Shown: positions 24,067 through 36,200 of the stretch, piece after piece | Position numbering within the stretch: position 1 is the first letter of the stretch | Layout: every line of letters starts with the position of its first letter | NCBI RefSeq assembly: GCF_047511655.1 | Contig: NC_133390.1 | Location: 159,275,583-159,339,582, forward strand | DNA length: 64,000 bases | Direction: 5' to 3' | Origin: Castor canadensis | Lineage: Eukaryota; Chordata; Mammalia; Rodentia; Castoridae | Translations under genes and position numbers: made by a program | The notes under the pieces: model-generated | Seen by the model: the letters and a program-made list of their open reading frames with translations, nothing else | Told to the model about the DNA's origin: nothing | The model's database searches: none

Positions 24067-26409
24067 GTGAGGTGGGGCTCCGGGGCCGGCGGGAGGGGCC
24101 GGGGTTAACGGCCCGAGGCCCGGGACGCCCGCGGGAATCCCGTTTGGACGGCATTCTCCCGTTTCCCCTGGGAGGAACGCGAGGCCCAGAGAGGAGCTGG
24201 GATCCGTCCTAGGACCCCCTCCCGCCCGCCTCCGCTTAGTGTCGTCACCACTGTTCTGGGCTCCAGTGTCCATCAGCCGGCCAGCCCTGGCCGCGGTCGC
24301 TGCGGCGCCTCGGGGCCTCTCTGCGCTCTGCGGCTTTGCATGAGATCTGTCCAAAAGCCCAGTCCTACCTGCCACCCCGCAGCCTGGCCCTGGAACTAAC
24401 TCATCCCCACCCACTCCACCCTGCCTCGCGCTTGAGGATAGGCGCTCTACCACTGCAACCAAGACCCCAGCCTTTTCTTTACTTTAGCTACTTTTCAGGT
24501 AGCTCCGGGCTTGGCCTCTCAGCGTGATCAGCCTATCTACCCTTACTGCGAAGCTTGGTTGAGATGTGATATCACTAACTTTCACCAGGCTGGCCTGGAA
24601 CCTTGATCCTACGGATCTCTGCCTCCATAATAGCTAGGGTTACAGATATGCATCATCACACCCTGTTTTTTTTTTTGTTTTTTTTTTTTAATTATGATTT
24701 CCATTTTTAAAGACAGGGTTTTGCTATGTAGCCCAGTTTTGTCTGAATCTCGTGATTTTCTCGCCTCTGCCTCCCAAGTGCTGGAATTATAGCAGTGCAA
24801 TACCACACTAGGCTGGAACTTTCTTCAGGACCTAACACAAGCATCTTTTTTTAGAAACCTTTGCCAGCTGCCTTCTCTACACTCAGCTAAACCTCACTTC
24901 TCGGCTTTTGTGCTCACTGCACTGAGTCACTTTTCCTGACCCCTGTTTCACACCCTGTGCTCTTTGTTCAGACGTTATTCCTTGCCTTTTTCATCTCTGT
25001 ATCCCAGGATCTAGCTCATGATGATGATAATAATAGTTAAAATTTATAGAATAGTCACAAAATGTCAGTTGCTACTAAATGCATTATAGGTTAGAGGTCC
25101 AGCTAATCCTTAAGACCATCTATAAGGTGGATATCTTGACATTTTACACCTGAAGAAACTGAGGCACTCATAGATCAAGTAATATGCCTGAGTTCCACAA
25201 CTAACAAGTGAATGAAACTGGAATCTGTCCCCAGAGAATGTGATAACTTTAGTAGATCGCCTTTGGGTTTGGTAAGTGGCTATTGAATTGGGCTTTAGCC
25301 CCATGACTTGTGGAGACCAGGATTATGATTAACATCAAAGGAGAACTGATGTTCCCATTTGATGGAGTGAATACATGACAAAATCAAGGATACAATAGGG
25401 TTGTCCTCCTTGTATGCCCTGTGTTCCTTTCTTTGTTCTTTGTCCCTCAGAAAGCTGGAGGCCTGTGTGTCGTTATTTCCTACCATTTGGGAAGTGTCCC
25501 TCAGAGCTGTTACTTCAAAATTTATGAGTTAGGAGGCAGCTAACATAGCATAGAATTTGGAATCAGATTGAGGTTCACTTGCTGCCTTGCAACTGACCAG
25601 TTATTCCTTCCATTTTTTTACTCTTAGGGTTTTTTTTTTAATTATAAAATGAGAATAATCTTATCTACAAGTTTTTTTTTTTAATGAAGATTGCAAGTGA
25701 CTCTTGGAGAAAGTGGCATATGAGAACTTTTTTCAGCATTTTGTAAGACTGTTGATGATAATATAGCTCTTGTTACCGAATGTCCTTATATCAGTCTATC
25801 AGTCAAATATCAAGTGAGCATCTATTATATGACAGGCACTGTTTTACTTTTTTATTTCATTTTTTTGGAGGTACAGGGGTTTGAACTCAGGGCCTTATTA
25901 GGCGGTGCTCTACTACTTGTGCCACGCCCCCAGCACAACCAGGCCCTGTTTTATAACCTGGAAGCACAGCATTGAGTAAGACAGTGCTTTTGTATGGGTG
26001 GAACTTATCTTCGTATAGGTTATTACACATAATAACTGGCTTGTGGAAGAGTGGTGGTACTTTATATGAGTGGTTAGGGAACAACTTACCAAGAAGGTGA
26101 CAGAGACCTGAAGGTGGTAAAGGAGCAAAGATAACTGGGGAAAGAGGCCCTGAAATGGCCATGGGGTATGGTGTGTGCTAAGCAGGCACAGCAAGGAGAG
26201 CTGAGTACCTGGAGGGGTGTGAGCAGAGGGGAGAGGAATGGGAAGAGGAATTAAATTAACTGGGGTCTGGGATCAAATACTTAGGATCCTGTAGGCCATT
26301 ATGAAGATTTTGGTTAGAGGGTTCTGAGTGGCATGATCTGTTTTATGTTTTAAGGATCCTCTGATTATACTTGGGGAAAAATAAAATTTAGGAGCTTTTG
26401 CAGTAATCC
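24067..26409. other. CEP250 intron 1, part 1
   Basis: The CpG island continues to about 24330. Two minus-strand B1-like fragments lie at about 24555-24665 and 24708-24815. MIR-like sequence is at about 25010-25210 and a minus ID copy at 25850-25945. Sequence near 26010-26400 resembles the same unassigned old repeat seen at 15600. No coding exon is recognised. Confidence 0.55.
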
Positions 26410-26860
26410 AGATGTATTAGTTTTCTGTTACTGTGCAAGAAATATCTCAAAATTTAGCAGTTTGAAACAACAGTCATTTATTGTCTCACATATTTATTTC
26501 AGATCAGAGATCCAGGAGTGGATTAGCTGGGTGTTTCTGGCTTAGGATCTCTCCTGAGGCTGCAGTTAGGCTGATGGTGGGGACTGCAGTGATCTGACAG
26601 TTTCATCTGGGGTTGGAGGAACTGCTTCCAAGATGGCTCAATCACAGAGCTGTTGGCAGAGGCCCCAGTTCCTTACCTCTGGGCCTCTTCACTAGTGTCT
26701 TCATGTTCTTAGGACTGAGCAGGTGGCTTCCCCCCAGAGAGACTGATCAAAGAGTGCGAGAGAAGAGTAAGCAAGCAAGGAGCCATAGTACCTTTCATGA
26801 CGTCTCAGAAGTCATTTTTACTTGAACCCACTCTCAAAGGGAAGAGAATTAGACTCCACG
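26410..26860 (+). mobile_element. MLT1-type LTR relic
   Basis: Begins tgtattagttttctgttact and continues gtttgaaacaacagtcattt, gaggctgcagttaggctgat and aagatggctcaatcacagag, the order expected of an MLT1 (ERVL-MaLR) LTR. It is solitary and degenerate, with no internal region visible. Confidence 0.65.
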
Positions 26861-27696
26861 ATTTTTTTTTTTTTTTTTGGATGGGTTTGGATTCAGGACT
26901 GCCTACTTGTGAAACAGGCACTCTTCGCCTTGAGCTCCAGCCCTCTTTTTTTTTTTGATGGTACTGGGGTTTGAACTCAGGGCTTCATACTTGCTAGGCC
27001 TGTGCTCTACTACTTGAACCACTCCTCCAACCCAGGCTTTATGATTTTTTTTTTTTCGTACTGGAGTTTGAACCCGGTGTACATCTTGAGCCACTCCACC
27101 AGCCCTTTTTTGTGATTTTTTTTTTTTTTTTTGATAGGGTCTTACAAACTACTTGCCCAGGCTGGCTTTGAACTGAGATCCTTCTGATCTCTTCCTCCTG
27201 AGTAGTTAGGATTACAGGCATGAGCCAACAGTGCCCAGCTTTTTCTTTAAGTTTTAAAAGCCAGAACGTTTATTGTGTGACTAGTTATTGAAATTCTAAG
27301 ATGAACTAGATGCTGCCCTCTTGGGTTTAGGTGTTGTTCCTTCACAGAATACATGCTGAATCTGCAGAAGGCAGTTTTTAGGTGCCTCATTTAACCAGTT
27401 ATGTAATATTTTATCTCTTAACCTTGGCACTCCATTTATACTTCATGTTGCACTTGTCAGGATAGCCATATTTGCCACAGGTTGACCTCTAAAGATGGTC
27501 GGCTTTAGGGCCACAATGGTGTTACAATGTGTATGTCTTATTAGATAAAGCAGACGATTGATTCTGCCGCGGAGCCCAAAGAGCCAGGCTCCACTTCTCT
27601 TTTGGTAGTACTGGGATTTGAACTCAGGACCTCACGCTTGCTAGGCAGATGCTCCACCACTTGAGCCACTCTACCAGCCCTTTTCTGTGTTGGGTA

Positions 27697-27741
<45 letters not shown>

Positions 27742-29440
27742 GATGAGCCACTTCTTGAAGAGAAGACTATCAAAGAGTTTGTGGACATACTTCAAAGCCA
27801 CCACACCAGGCAAAAGAGAATGGTTCAGTTCAGGGTGGTGATGGTAAGGACACCTGGTAGAATCAACAGGATTCACTAATGCATTGGTTAGAGAGTGTGG
27901 AAGAATAGAACAGGTCTAACTTGAGCAACCAGAAGGATGGAATTACCAGTTACTGAAATGGAGAAGATTGGAGCAGCAGAAGTTCACTTTTGGACAAGTT
28001 AGCTTTGAGATGCCTGCTAGACACCTACTTGGGGAAGTTAAATAGATGCTTGGTTTTCACATGGCAGTTCCAGAGGGAGGTGTAGGCTGCAGATGTAACA
28101 TTGAGAGTCATGGGTGTACAGGTGCTATTTTAAATCATGAAACTGGATACAATTACTTAGGAAATGAATGTAGATGGAGAAGAAGTCTGAAGCCTGAGTC
28201 TTGGGGCCCCAAGCCTTTTTAAATACTGAGATGAGGAGGAGCCAGCAAAGGAGATTGACTGGGAGAGGCCAGAGAAGAGAACAGAAACTACTCTCAGGCT
28301 AACTTTTTTCACTTTCTTTTGGAATAAGAAGCAGAAATTGTCTCAGTACATGAATTTATCTCATTTCTTTGTTCAGGAAATAGAATGCTTGGGTCCTCAA
28401 GTGTTTTTCCTTTTTTGCTCTGAGTGCCAAATTGTATTTAATAGTACCAGTCTACATCTTAGTCCTTGTGGCATTTACACCTCTACTCCAAGTTTAAGTA
28501 GAATTGCTTCTCTTTTAAACTTTATTAAATACCCTTTTTGCAGTATTCTGCCACTCTCCACCGTATGTTCACAGGTGGCTCTTAGTCTTTAGCCAGTTCA
28601 TTGTCCTTCCCAGTCTGATTCCTAGCAAAAATAGGAAGTCGGTCTTGTTCTTTTCTGTACCTCTGTGCAGAGTGGTACAGAGTTGGAATTCATGAATATT
28701 TATAAGATAAGTTAATGTATAAAAAGGGAATCTTTTCCTCTTCCCTGTGGTAATGATACAGTCTATTCAGTGGTTTACAGTTTAAGAAGAACACAGACAT
28801 TCGTTGTCTCGATGGAGTGTAATCTGGTCTGTTACCATTTGCCCACTCCTAACCTTTTCTATCTCTGAGAGATGTGGAAGCCTACCTTTCCACTGGAGTT
28901 CCCTAGTGCATTCCCTGGTGGACCTGAGAGTGTTAATAAAAGAGTGCTGAGCTGTGTTCAAGGAAGTTCAGGACTAAATTATATTATCAGAAAGTTCCCT
29001 GATGTAATTTTTTCTACCTCTTCCTTTTTATTCTTTCAGTGAGTTTCAGATTTATGGCAAAAATTTTTTTTTAACTATAAAACACTTCAAGGGGCTGGTG
29101 GAGTGGCTCAAGTGGTAGAGCAAGCATGAGGCCCTGAGTTCAAACCCCAGTGCCACCAAAAAAATTAATTAAAACCAAACAACCAACAAAAAAATACTTC
29201 AGGGGCTAACAGAGTGGCTCAGGTGGGCTAACAGGTGCAAGACTTTCAGCTTAACCTCCCCCCCAATACCTCAGGAAAAAACAAAAATCTACTTAAATCA
29301 TCTTTTTAAAATAGACTTTATTTTGTTGTTAGGTGTAGTAGAGAATGCCTATAATCTCAACAGCACCTGGGAGGCTGTTCAGGAGGATGCGAGTTCAAAG
29401 CAAGACCCTGTCTCCATAAAAAAAAAAGAACTTTATTTTT
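26861..29440. repeat. CEP250 intron 1, part 2: SINE-rich
   Basis: Minus-strand ID copies lie at 26861-26945 and 26947-27035, and a minus dimer at 27045-27240. Another minus ID copy at about 27590-27685 runs into (ta)n and a T run of about 26 (27697-27740). An old repeat of unassigned family lies at about 27770-28230. ID plus copies lie at 29087-29163 and 29205-29280, and a B1-like fragment at 29330-29430. About 28300-29080 holds nothing recognised. Confidence 0.6.
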
Positions 29441-32400
29441 TAAAGCAATTTTAGATTTACAGAAAAATTGAATAGTGTAGAGAATTCCTACATACCCTGC
29501 ACCCAGTTTCCCTTATTCAGCATTATCTTACATTAATATGGTATATTTGATAGTTTCAAATCATTTTTTTGAGATAAATGGGGTATATGAATAACATAGG
29601 AAAAAAAAATAAATTTACTTCACCTCTGTAAGCTTTAGTTTCCTTATCTGTAAAATGAGAGGGTTACACTAAATTTCTTAAAGGTTTTCTGTTTTTTTAA
29701 TTAATTTATTTTTTTTCTCCTTTTTATTTTATCATTTTTACATTTACTTACATTGTTTGTACTACAACCCCCCCCCGCAACACTAAATTTTTAATAGCTC
29801 TAAAGTTTTAAAATTTATCTGCTAAGTACAATTATCATATAACTAATATAATTTCTTTTTTTTTTTTTCCTTGGTGGGACTGGGGTTTGAACTCAGGGCT
29901 TTGCACTTACAAAGCAAGCACTCTACCACTTGAACCATACTTCCAGTTCATGTTGCTCTGGTTATTTTGTAGATGGGGGAGGGTCTCGAAAACTGTTTAC
30001 CTGGGCTAGCCTTGAACTGCGATCCTCCCAATCTCAGCCTCCCAAGTAGTTAGGATTATAAACATAAGTCACTAGCACCTAGCTCTTAATTCCTTTTTTT
30101 TTTTTTTTTTTGCAGAAAAAATAATGTTTGCATGTTACTGGCATTCTTACAGTAAAAGAGGATTTATCAGAATCTAGAACTTTGGCAGTGGTGCTTATAG
30201 AAACATTAGGTAGAATGACATGAAATTGCTGTTTTTGTAGGTAAAAACTAATGGATAAATATTAGCAATTTCATATGGTTCAACCTAATATTTTGAGATA
30301 AGTATTCAAAGGAAGGTGAGGGAACCTTTGGGGCCTCTGAAACTTCTCCTGTGTGTAAAAGCTTTGCTCAACCCTCACAGTGTTAAGAGAGAAAAGGCAC
30401 CTCAGTTCCTTTAAAACAACACATATCTACTCTTATTGTTGGTAGAGTATTGGCAGAAATCCTGGAGAAAGAGCAATATCCTGGAAGATCTGTCACTATC
30501 CAGCAGAAAGGGATTAAATTCTGCTGAACTCAACAGAGAGGGATTAAATTCCATTGAATTTGGCAGAGTCAACATTTCATGGAGCCTTGGTGAATTGGTT
30601 CCACAGCCCTGGTGAAAAGAAGCACAGAACAGGAGGATGTTTTTAGTATGGGGGAAGGCTACACTACCCTGATCTGGGGTAGTGGTGCCACCAGGCCTTT
30701 CTTGGTGCCACTATATTCCTACTTTATTCCTTACTGTCTAAGATATGCTGTGCAGACTTAGGTACATTCAGTCACCCAGGAGGTAATGTAAGCTGAGTTT
30801 TTCTCTTATTACTCTATTATGGGGACTGGAGGTGTGGCTCAAACAGTAGAGAGCACCTGCTTTGTAAGCATGAAACCCTGAGTTCAAACCCTAGACCCAC
30901 CAAAAAAAAAAGAAAGAAAAATAGAAGCACAAATGCAGTGACAAATGACAAGTGAGATCTGCTATAAGCATGAGAGAGAAAGCAGCATTAGGGGAGGGAA
31001 CTATGGTGAACTAGAGAGTGCTTGCTCTATCCAAACTGCAGCTCAGCTCCTTGTAGGAATGTATCTCAAGGATCAGAAGATAATCTGAGTTTCTAGAGGA
31101 GCCAGAAATACATATTTTTCTTTTCCTATTACTGGGGATTGAACTCACAGCCTCATATTTGCTAGGCAAGCACTCTACTTGAGTCACGCCCTTAGTCCTT
31201 TTGCTTTTTAGTTTGCTTTTCAGTCAGGATCTCACACCAACTTTGTCTATGCCGGCCTTGAATTGAGATCTTCCTACCTCTGCCTCCCAAGTAGCTGAGA
31301 CCAGGTACGCACCATCATACCTGGCTTGTTTTTGAAATAGGGTCTTGCTAACTTTTGCCCAGGCTGGCCTGGAACTATGATTCTCTTGCCTTGGCTTCTT
31401 GAGTACTGGGATTACAGGTGTGTACCATGATGCTTGGCCCAAACTGTTTTCTTATCTTTTTGTTTTTGTTTTTGTGGGACTTTTTGTTTTTGTTTTTGTG
31501 GGACTGGGATTTAAACTCAGGGCTTCATACAGGTGCTCTACAGCTTGAGGCACACCTACAGTTCCCATACTCTTTAATTTTCTTTTTGTTTTGTTTTTGT
31601 GGCACTGGAGTTTGAACTCAGGGCCTCACACTTGCCAGGCAGGTGCTCTACCACTTGAGCCACTCCTCCAGCTCCTTTTTATGTTGGGTATTTTTGAGAT
31701 ACAATCTTGCTTTCACTTTGTCTGGGTTGGCCTCAAACCATAGTCCTTATCTCTGCCTCCCATGTAGCTAGAAACTTATCTCTGCCTCCCACATAGCTAG
31801 GAATTACAAGTGTGAGCCATTGGCGCCGGGCTCCCAGAGTATTTTTTTGATAGATGGTTGGAAATACAGATATTCCTTAACCCTCATGGTGTACATCTTA
31901 GGGTTAATAACATAAAGGAATTTCCCTACTCCCACCATTCAAATTATAGAATACTTGTGTATTTTAGAGAACTAAGAAATTCAAAGGCCAGATAACTGGA
32001 TGCTTTGACCTTTGGATGAGTAGACTGAAAGGGAAATGGCATGCTTGAGGTTACAGAGCCTCATCCAGAACTTTTCTTTACTTCCATACTTCCCTCTCTA
32101 ATGATATCTGAAGATCATGGTTTGCCTGGGCCCTACTACCTGTGGGTGGCCCATTGCCCTATTTTGGCCCAGCTGTCCTGCTGCATTTGGTTTCTTTTCT
32201 CTTTTGGATCCCTTGCCCTTTTTATTTGTCAGGGAGTCAGATTACTCATGTTCAAACCCCTCATCAAACAAATGCCAGCTGTGGGAACAGGTTCAAGTTG
32301 CTTAACCTTTCTGAATCTCTGCTTCCTCATTCATGTATAGTTATAATAGTATCTGCAGTGAAGTGTGATAGGAAGGCATTGAAAGGTTTTAAAGTGCTCA

Positions 32401-32920
32401 GCAAAGCAACTGGCTCAAAGAAGCACTCAGCAAGTATGACTATGGCATTGATCAACCAAATAGTTCACTGCCCCGTCAAGCTGGATGAGGTGCCCATGTT
32501 ATCCTGTGATGTCTCTATTTTTGCACATGCCACATTGTAATTGTTTTTGTCTATGACTTGCCAGAGGAACAACAGCTTCAGTGATTCATTGGGTGACTAT
32601 CTGTTACTCATTGTGCCAGATACTAGGATGCAATGGCAAACCAGGAGCTCTTGGTTAGTGCAGAGATCTAAAGGCAAGCCAGGAAACACTAGTCCTGTGA
32701 GTTTTCTCTTGATCCATTAAATTTGGGAAATGATGCCCATCATAGCCCCTCTTAGAGATCAGGGTCCATCTTAGTGTTTTAAAGGTTCTGAGGAGTCCTG
32801 TAGTAAAGGAACCTATTTACTTTGTCCAACCCAGCTTTACCATACTTAATAAATGTTTGTTGAATAAATTTAAGTCATCTAAATAGTCCTTTTAGTTATG
32901 TTATGTGCTTTGGTCCCCAG
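29441..32920. repeat. CEP250 intron 1, part 3: old L1 fragment and SINEs
   Basis: An L1M-like fragment lies at about 29441-29570 (acagaaaaattgaatagtgt). A minus dimer is at 29862-30085, an ID plus copy at 30823-30910 and an ID minus copy at 31115-31200. Two B1-like minus copies span 31205-31440 and further minus ID and B1 pieces 31460-31840. About 31900-32900 is unique-looking, with no recognised exon. Confidence 0.6.
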
Positions 32921-33206
32921 CTCAAGAGAAAGTCAAAGAGGCACAGCAATGGTCAGAGACCCTGCTAGGAGCATACAGCCTCTGGCTGCATAGGGACCTG
33001 CGAGCTTGCTATCTGTTGCCCCCATGGAGACAGGAAGCCCTGGGTTGAACATGAAGCCCCAGTCACTGCAACTGGTGCTGGAGAAGCAAGTGCTGGCGCT
33101 GCAGCAGCAGATGGCAGAGAATCAGGCAGCCTCTTGGCGGAAGCTGAAGAGCTCCCAGGAGGCCCAACAGAGGCAAGCAACCCTCGTGAGGAAGCTGCAG
33201 GCCAAG
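32921..33206 (+). CDS. CEP250: CEP250 first coding exon (5' UTR 32921-33023, CDS 33024-33206)
   Basis: The acceptor is tttggtccccag|ctcaag. The first 103 bases are untranslated and include a 14-codon upstream ORF (32949-32993). The ATG at 33024 has G at +4. It encodes residues 1-61, ending LVRKLQAK, phase 0, donor AAG|GTGAGG. The start agrees with the human N-terminus. Confidence 0.92.
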
Positions 33207-36200
33207 GTGAGGTAGCTGCTGTACTGGAGAGGGAAAGAGAACGCCTCCCAGAGCTGTGCCCTGGGGTAGGATAAGAGCTGGAGGAGGCAGAGCCATGTGA
33301 GGGGAACGGCCTAAACCTTACCTGGACCTTCCAGCTTTCACCCACAGCCTCTCCTTTGATGCTCACAACTAGTTCATGTAGTATGAGTATGTCTCTTTAA
33401 AAGATGATATCTGCAAGGGTTAAATTAGTTATCTAGATTTGTTGTTCTAGTCTAGAGCTAAGACCTGATCCCTAGGTTTTTTGGTTTTTGCCTCTCCAAT
33501 ACCAGCAGTATATTGAATGTCTTTTTTTTTTCTTTTCTTCTTTTTTTTTTTTGAGACAGGGTATCACTATGTAACTACATAACCCAGGCCTCCACCTCCC
33601 AAGTTCTGGGCTTACAGGCATGCACCACCATGCCCGGCCTTGATTCTTTAAATGCACAAATAGAAACTATGGGATGTTATGGTCTTACCACACCATTACC
33701 ACCTAGCTCCCCTGTTCACAGAAGGTTTGCCCAAGATCCCTGTAGGCTTTTGGTTTGGGCTGTTTCTAACAGCTATGTCCATTGCTCAGGGCCTGCTCTG
33801 TTTGCTGCAGGTATTGCAATACCGGAGCTGGTGCCAAGAACTGGAGAAGCATCTAGAAGCCACTGGAGTGAGTGAGATTGAGTTCCATGCTCCCCTGAGT
33901 CAGGCTTCATATGCTGCCTGCATGAGACTGGAATGTGATATGGGGCTTTTGGTTGAAGCCTTTTCTATCTTCCACCCCTGAGATCCCTGTTCTTCCTTGG
34001 GCCTAGCTATGCTGGCCTGAGAGATTCCAGTCCCTTGGTTCTCTAGGAACTAATGCAGCTTCAGGGCACTTAGCAGAATGGAAGCATGCAATTAATGGAA
34101 GAAATGCACCTTTCCTCCACCAGGTGTCAGTGTTTATCTGTCATAGAGAGATTTGTGTCTCTGTGGGCCTACAAAGCATGTCTGCAGCAGAGAGATGATT
34201 GGGTAGGACAGGCCTTGAAAGACCTATGTGCCTTTGTTCTAGCTCCCTCAGCCATCTTCTCACATTCCCCTCAGAATGTTCTCTTAGAAGGAGGATATCA
34301 AAATGTATTGAACACCTATTCAGGCCAGGCACTATTAGGCAAATGTGTATAATTATGTTACTTAGTCTGCAAAACAACTTTCTGAAGACTATGATAGCAC
34401 CTTCATTTTGAAACTGAAGACACTGAGGCACCAAGATATTTTGTTTTGCCAATAGGAGAAGGGGACCAGGAACTAGAGAAAAGGTTAGTTTGAGAAGAAT
34501 TAACTTAGAAGGTAACACACATGTACAGGAAATCAATGCATGTCAACTCCCTGTACAGCTATTCTTATCTCAACTAGCAAAAACCCTTGGTCCTTCCTAT
34601 TATTGCTTATACTCTCTTCAACAAAGCTAGAAATAAGGGCAAAATAGTTTCTGCCGGGTATCGAGAGGGTAGGGGGGGAGAGGGAGGGGGCGGAGGGGGG
34701 GGAATAAGGGAGGGTACGGGGGAAGGGGGGAGAAATGACCCAAACATTGTATGCACATATGAATAAAATACAAATTAAAAAAAAAAAAAGAACAGGACAT
34801 TAAAAAAAAGATGTTTTGTTTTATCTTTTGGTGAGACAGGTTTGAATTCAGGGCTTCATCCTTGGAAAGCAGGTGCTTTCCTGCTTGAGCTATGCCTCCA
34901 GTCCGTTTTGTTCTGGTTATTTTGGAGATGGGCGTCTCTCAAACTATTTGCTTGGGTTGGCCTGGAACTGATCCTCCTGATCTCAGCCTCTTAAGTAGCT
35001 AGGATTATAGGCATGAGCCACTGACGCCCCTCCAAGATGTTAATTGACCTCCCAAAGTCCAAAGTTAGTATAATAGAATCAAGGCCATTGGTAAAAAAAT
35101 ACATTTTAATGCTTCTTAAGTTAAATTTCATTCTCCACCAACTGCCATCTTTCAGGAGAGGTCATTGGTTTGCCTTTGGAGAGAGGAGTACAGTGGATTT
35201 GCTTTTAGGATACAATGATAGAGAAAAGAAGCAACTTGCTAACGAAGGGAAGAAAGAATAAAAAGAAAGTGGGCTGCTATAGAAGGAGGCATCCAGGAAT
35301 GGGCCTGAGTATTCTCTGAAGGTGAATAAGGCTTGTCTCTGTTTGGCTAAGGGACCGGTCCCTCGGCAGTGGGAAATGGAGGAGCCAAACCTGGAACAGC
35401 TGCTAATCCGATTGGAGGAGGAGCAACAGAGGTGATGGATCCCAAATTTCCTGACCTGGATGCTTGGCCAGTGGGTAGAAAAGGCTGATGACAAACCTCT
35501 CTGTCCTGAAGGTTAACATGTATTAGAACCCAGTCTTAGCCCTGTAATTCCTGGCAATGGAAAATTCCACTCATTGTCACTGTACTCCAAAGATATCCAA
35601 GGGTTAGAATAGACCTTTATTTTGTACTTGCTCTTAACCTTTCCCCAGTACAGGTGTGAGAGTCTAGCAGAGGTGAACACTGAGCTTCGGCTGCACATGG
35701 AAAGAGCTGATGTGGTGAATAAAGCCCTTCGGGAAGATGTGGAAAAATTGACAGTGGACTGGAGTCGGGCCCGGGATGAGCTAATGAGGAAGGAGAGCCA
35801 ATGGCAGATGGAGCAGGAGGTAGGAAGAACAGGGTGGGACTGTGAGAGGAGCGACGTACATTCTGGGCACTGCCCTCGTCAGTGCTGGAAAAGGTTAACT
35901 TCAGGACTTGGGTCATTGTTAAAGTCTCTGACCATACTCCCCCGTACTGATAGCTTTGCACTGCTTAGGCCTTTTTAGTTCTGTCATTGCCCACTATTCT
36001 AGGCATTGCAGATAGGTGGCAACTGTTCTTGCAAAAGCAACTACCTTAGGGCTGGAGGTGTGGCTCAAACAGTGGAGCACCTGCCTAACAAGCATAAAGC
36101 TCTTGAGTTTAGACCCTGGTACCACAAAGAAAAAGAAAAAGGCAAGCTTAGGTTTTAGATTGATATGAAAGCTTAATGAATCCCTTCATCAGGAGGTCTG

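Larger units (their letters stand above)
33207..35351. repeat. CEP250 introns 33.2-35.4 kb: B1, dimer SINE
   Basis: A B1-like minus copy lies at about 33530-33640 and a minus-strand B1/ID dimer at about 34810-35035. The L1 end between them (34453-34791) is listed separately. The remainder shows no recognised repeat. Confidence 0.6.

Noticed and set aside
23407-24462. 351-codon minus-strand ORF as a protein gene
   Set aside because: Its first 63 codons have no ATG, its composition follows the CpG island, and no domain is recognisable. Kept only as a low-interest observation.
32041-32540. Overlapping ORFs of 99-132 codons before the first CEP250 coding exon
   Set aside because: They overlap in different frames, lack domains, and have no splice or conservation support. 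They lie in intron 1.
35037-35261. ORF overlapping a CEP250 intron as an extra exon
   Set aside because: It has no matching human segment and no compatible splice phase between coding exons 2 and 3, which already join correctly.
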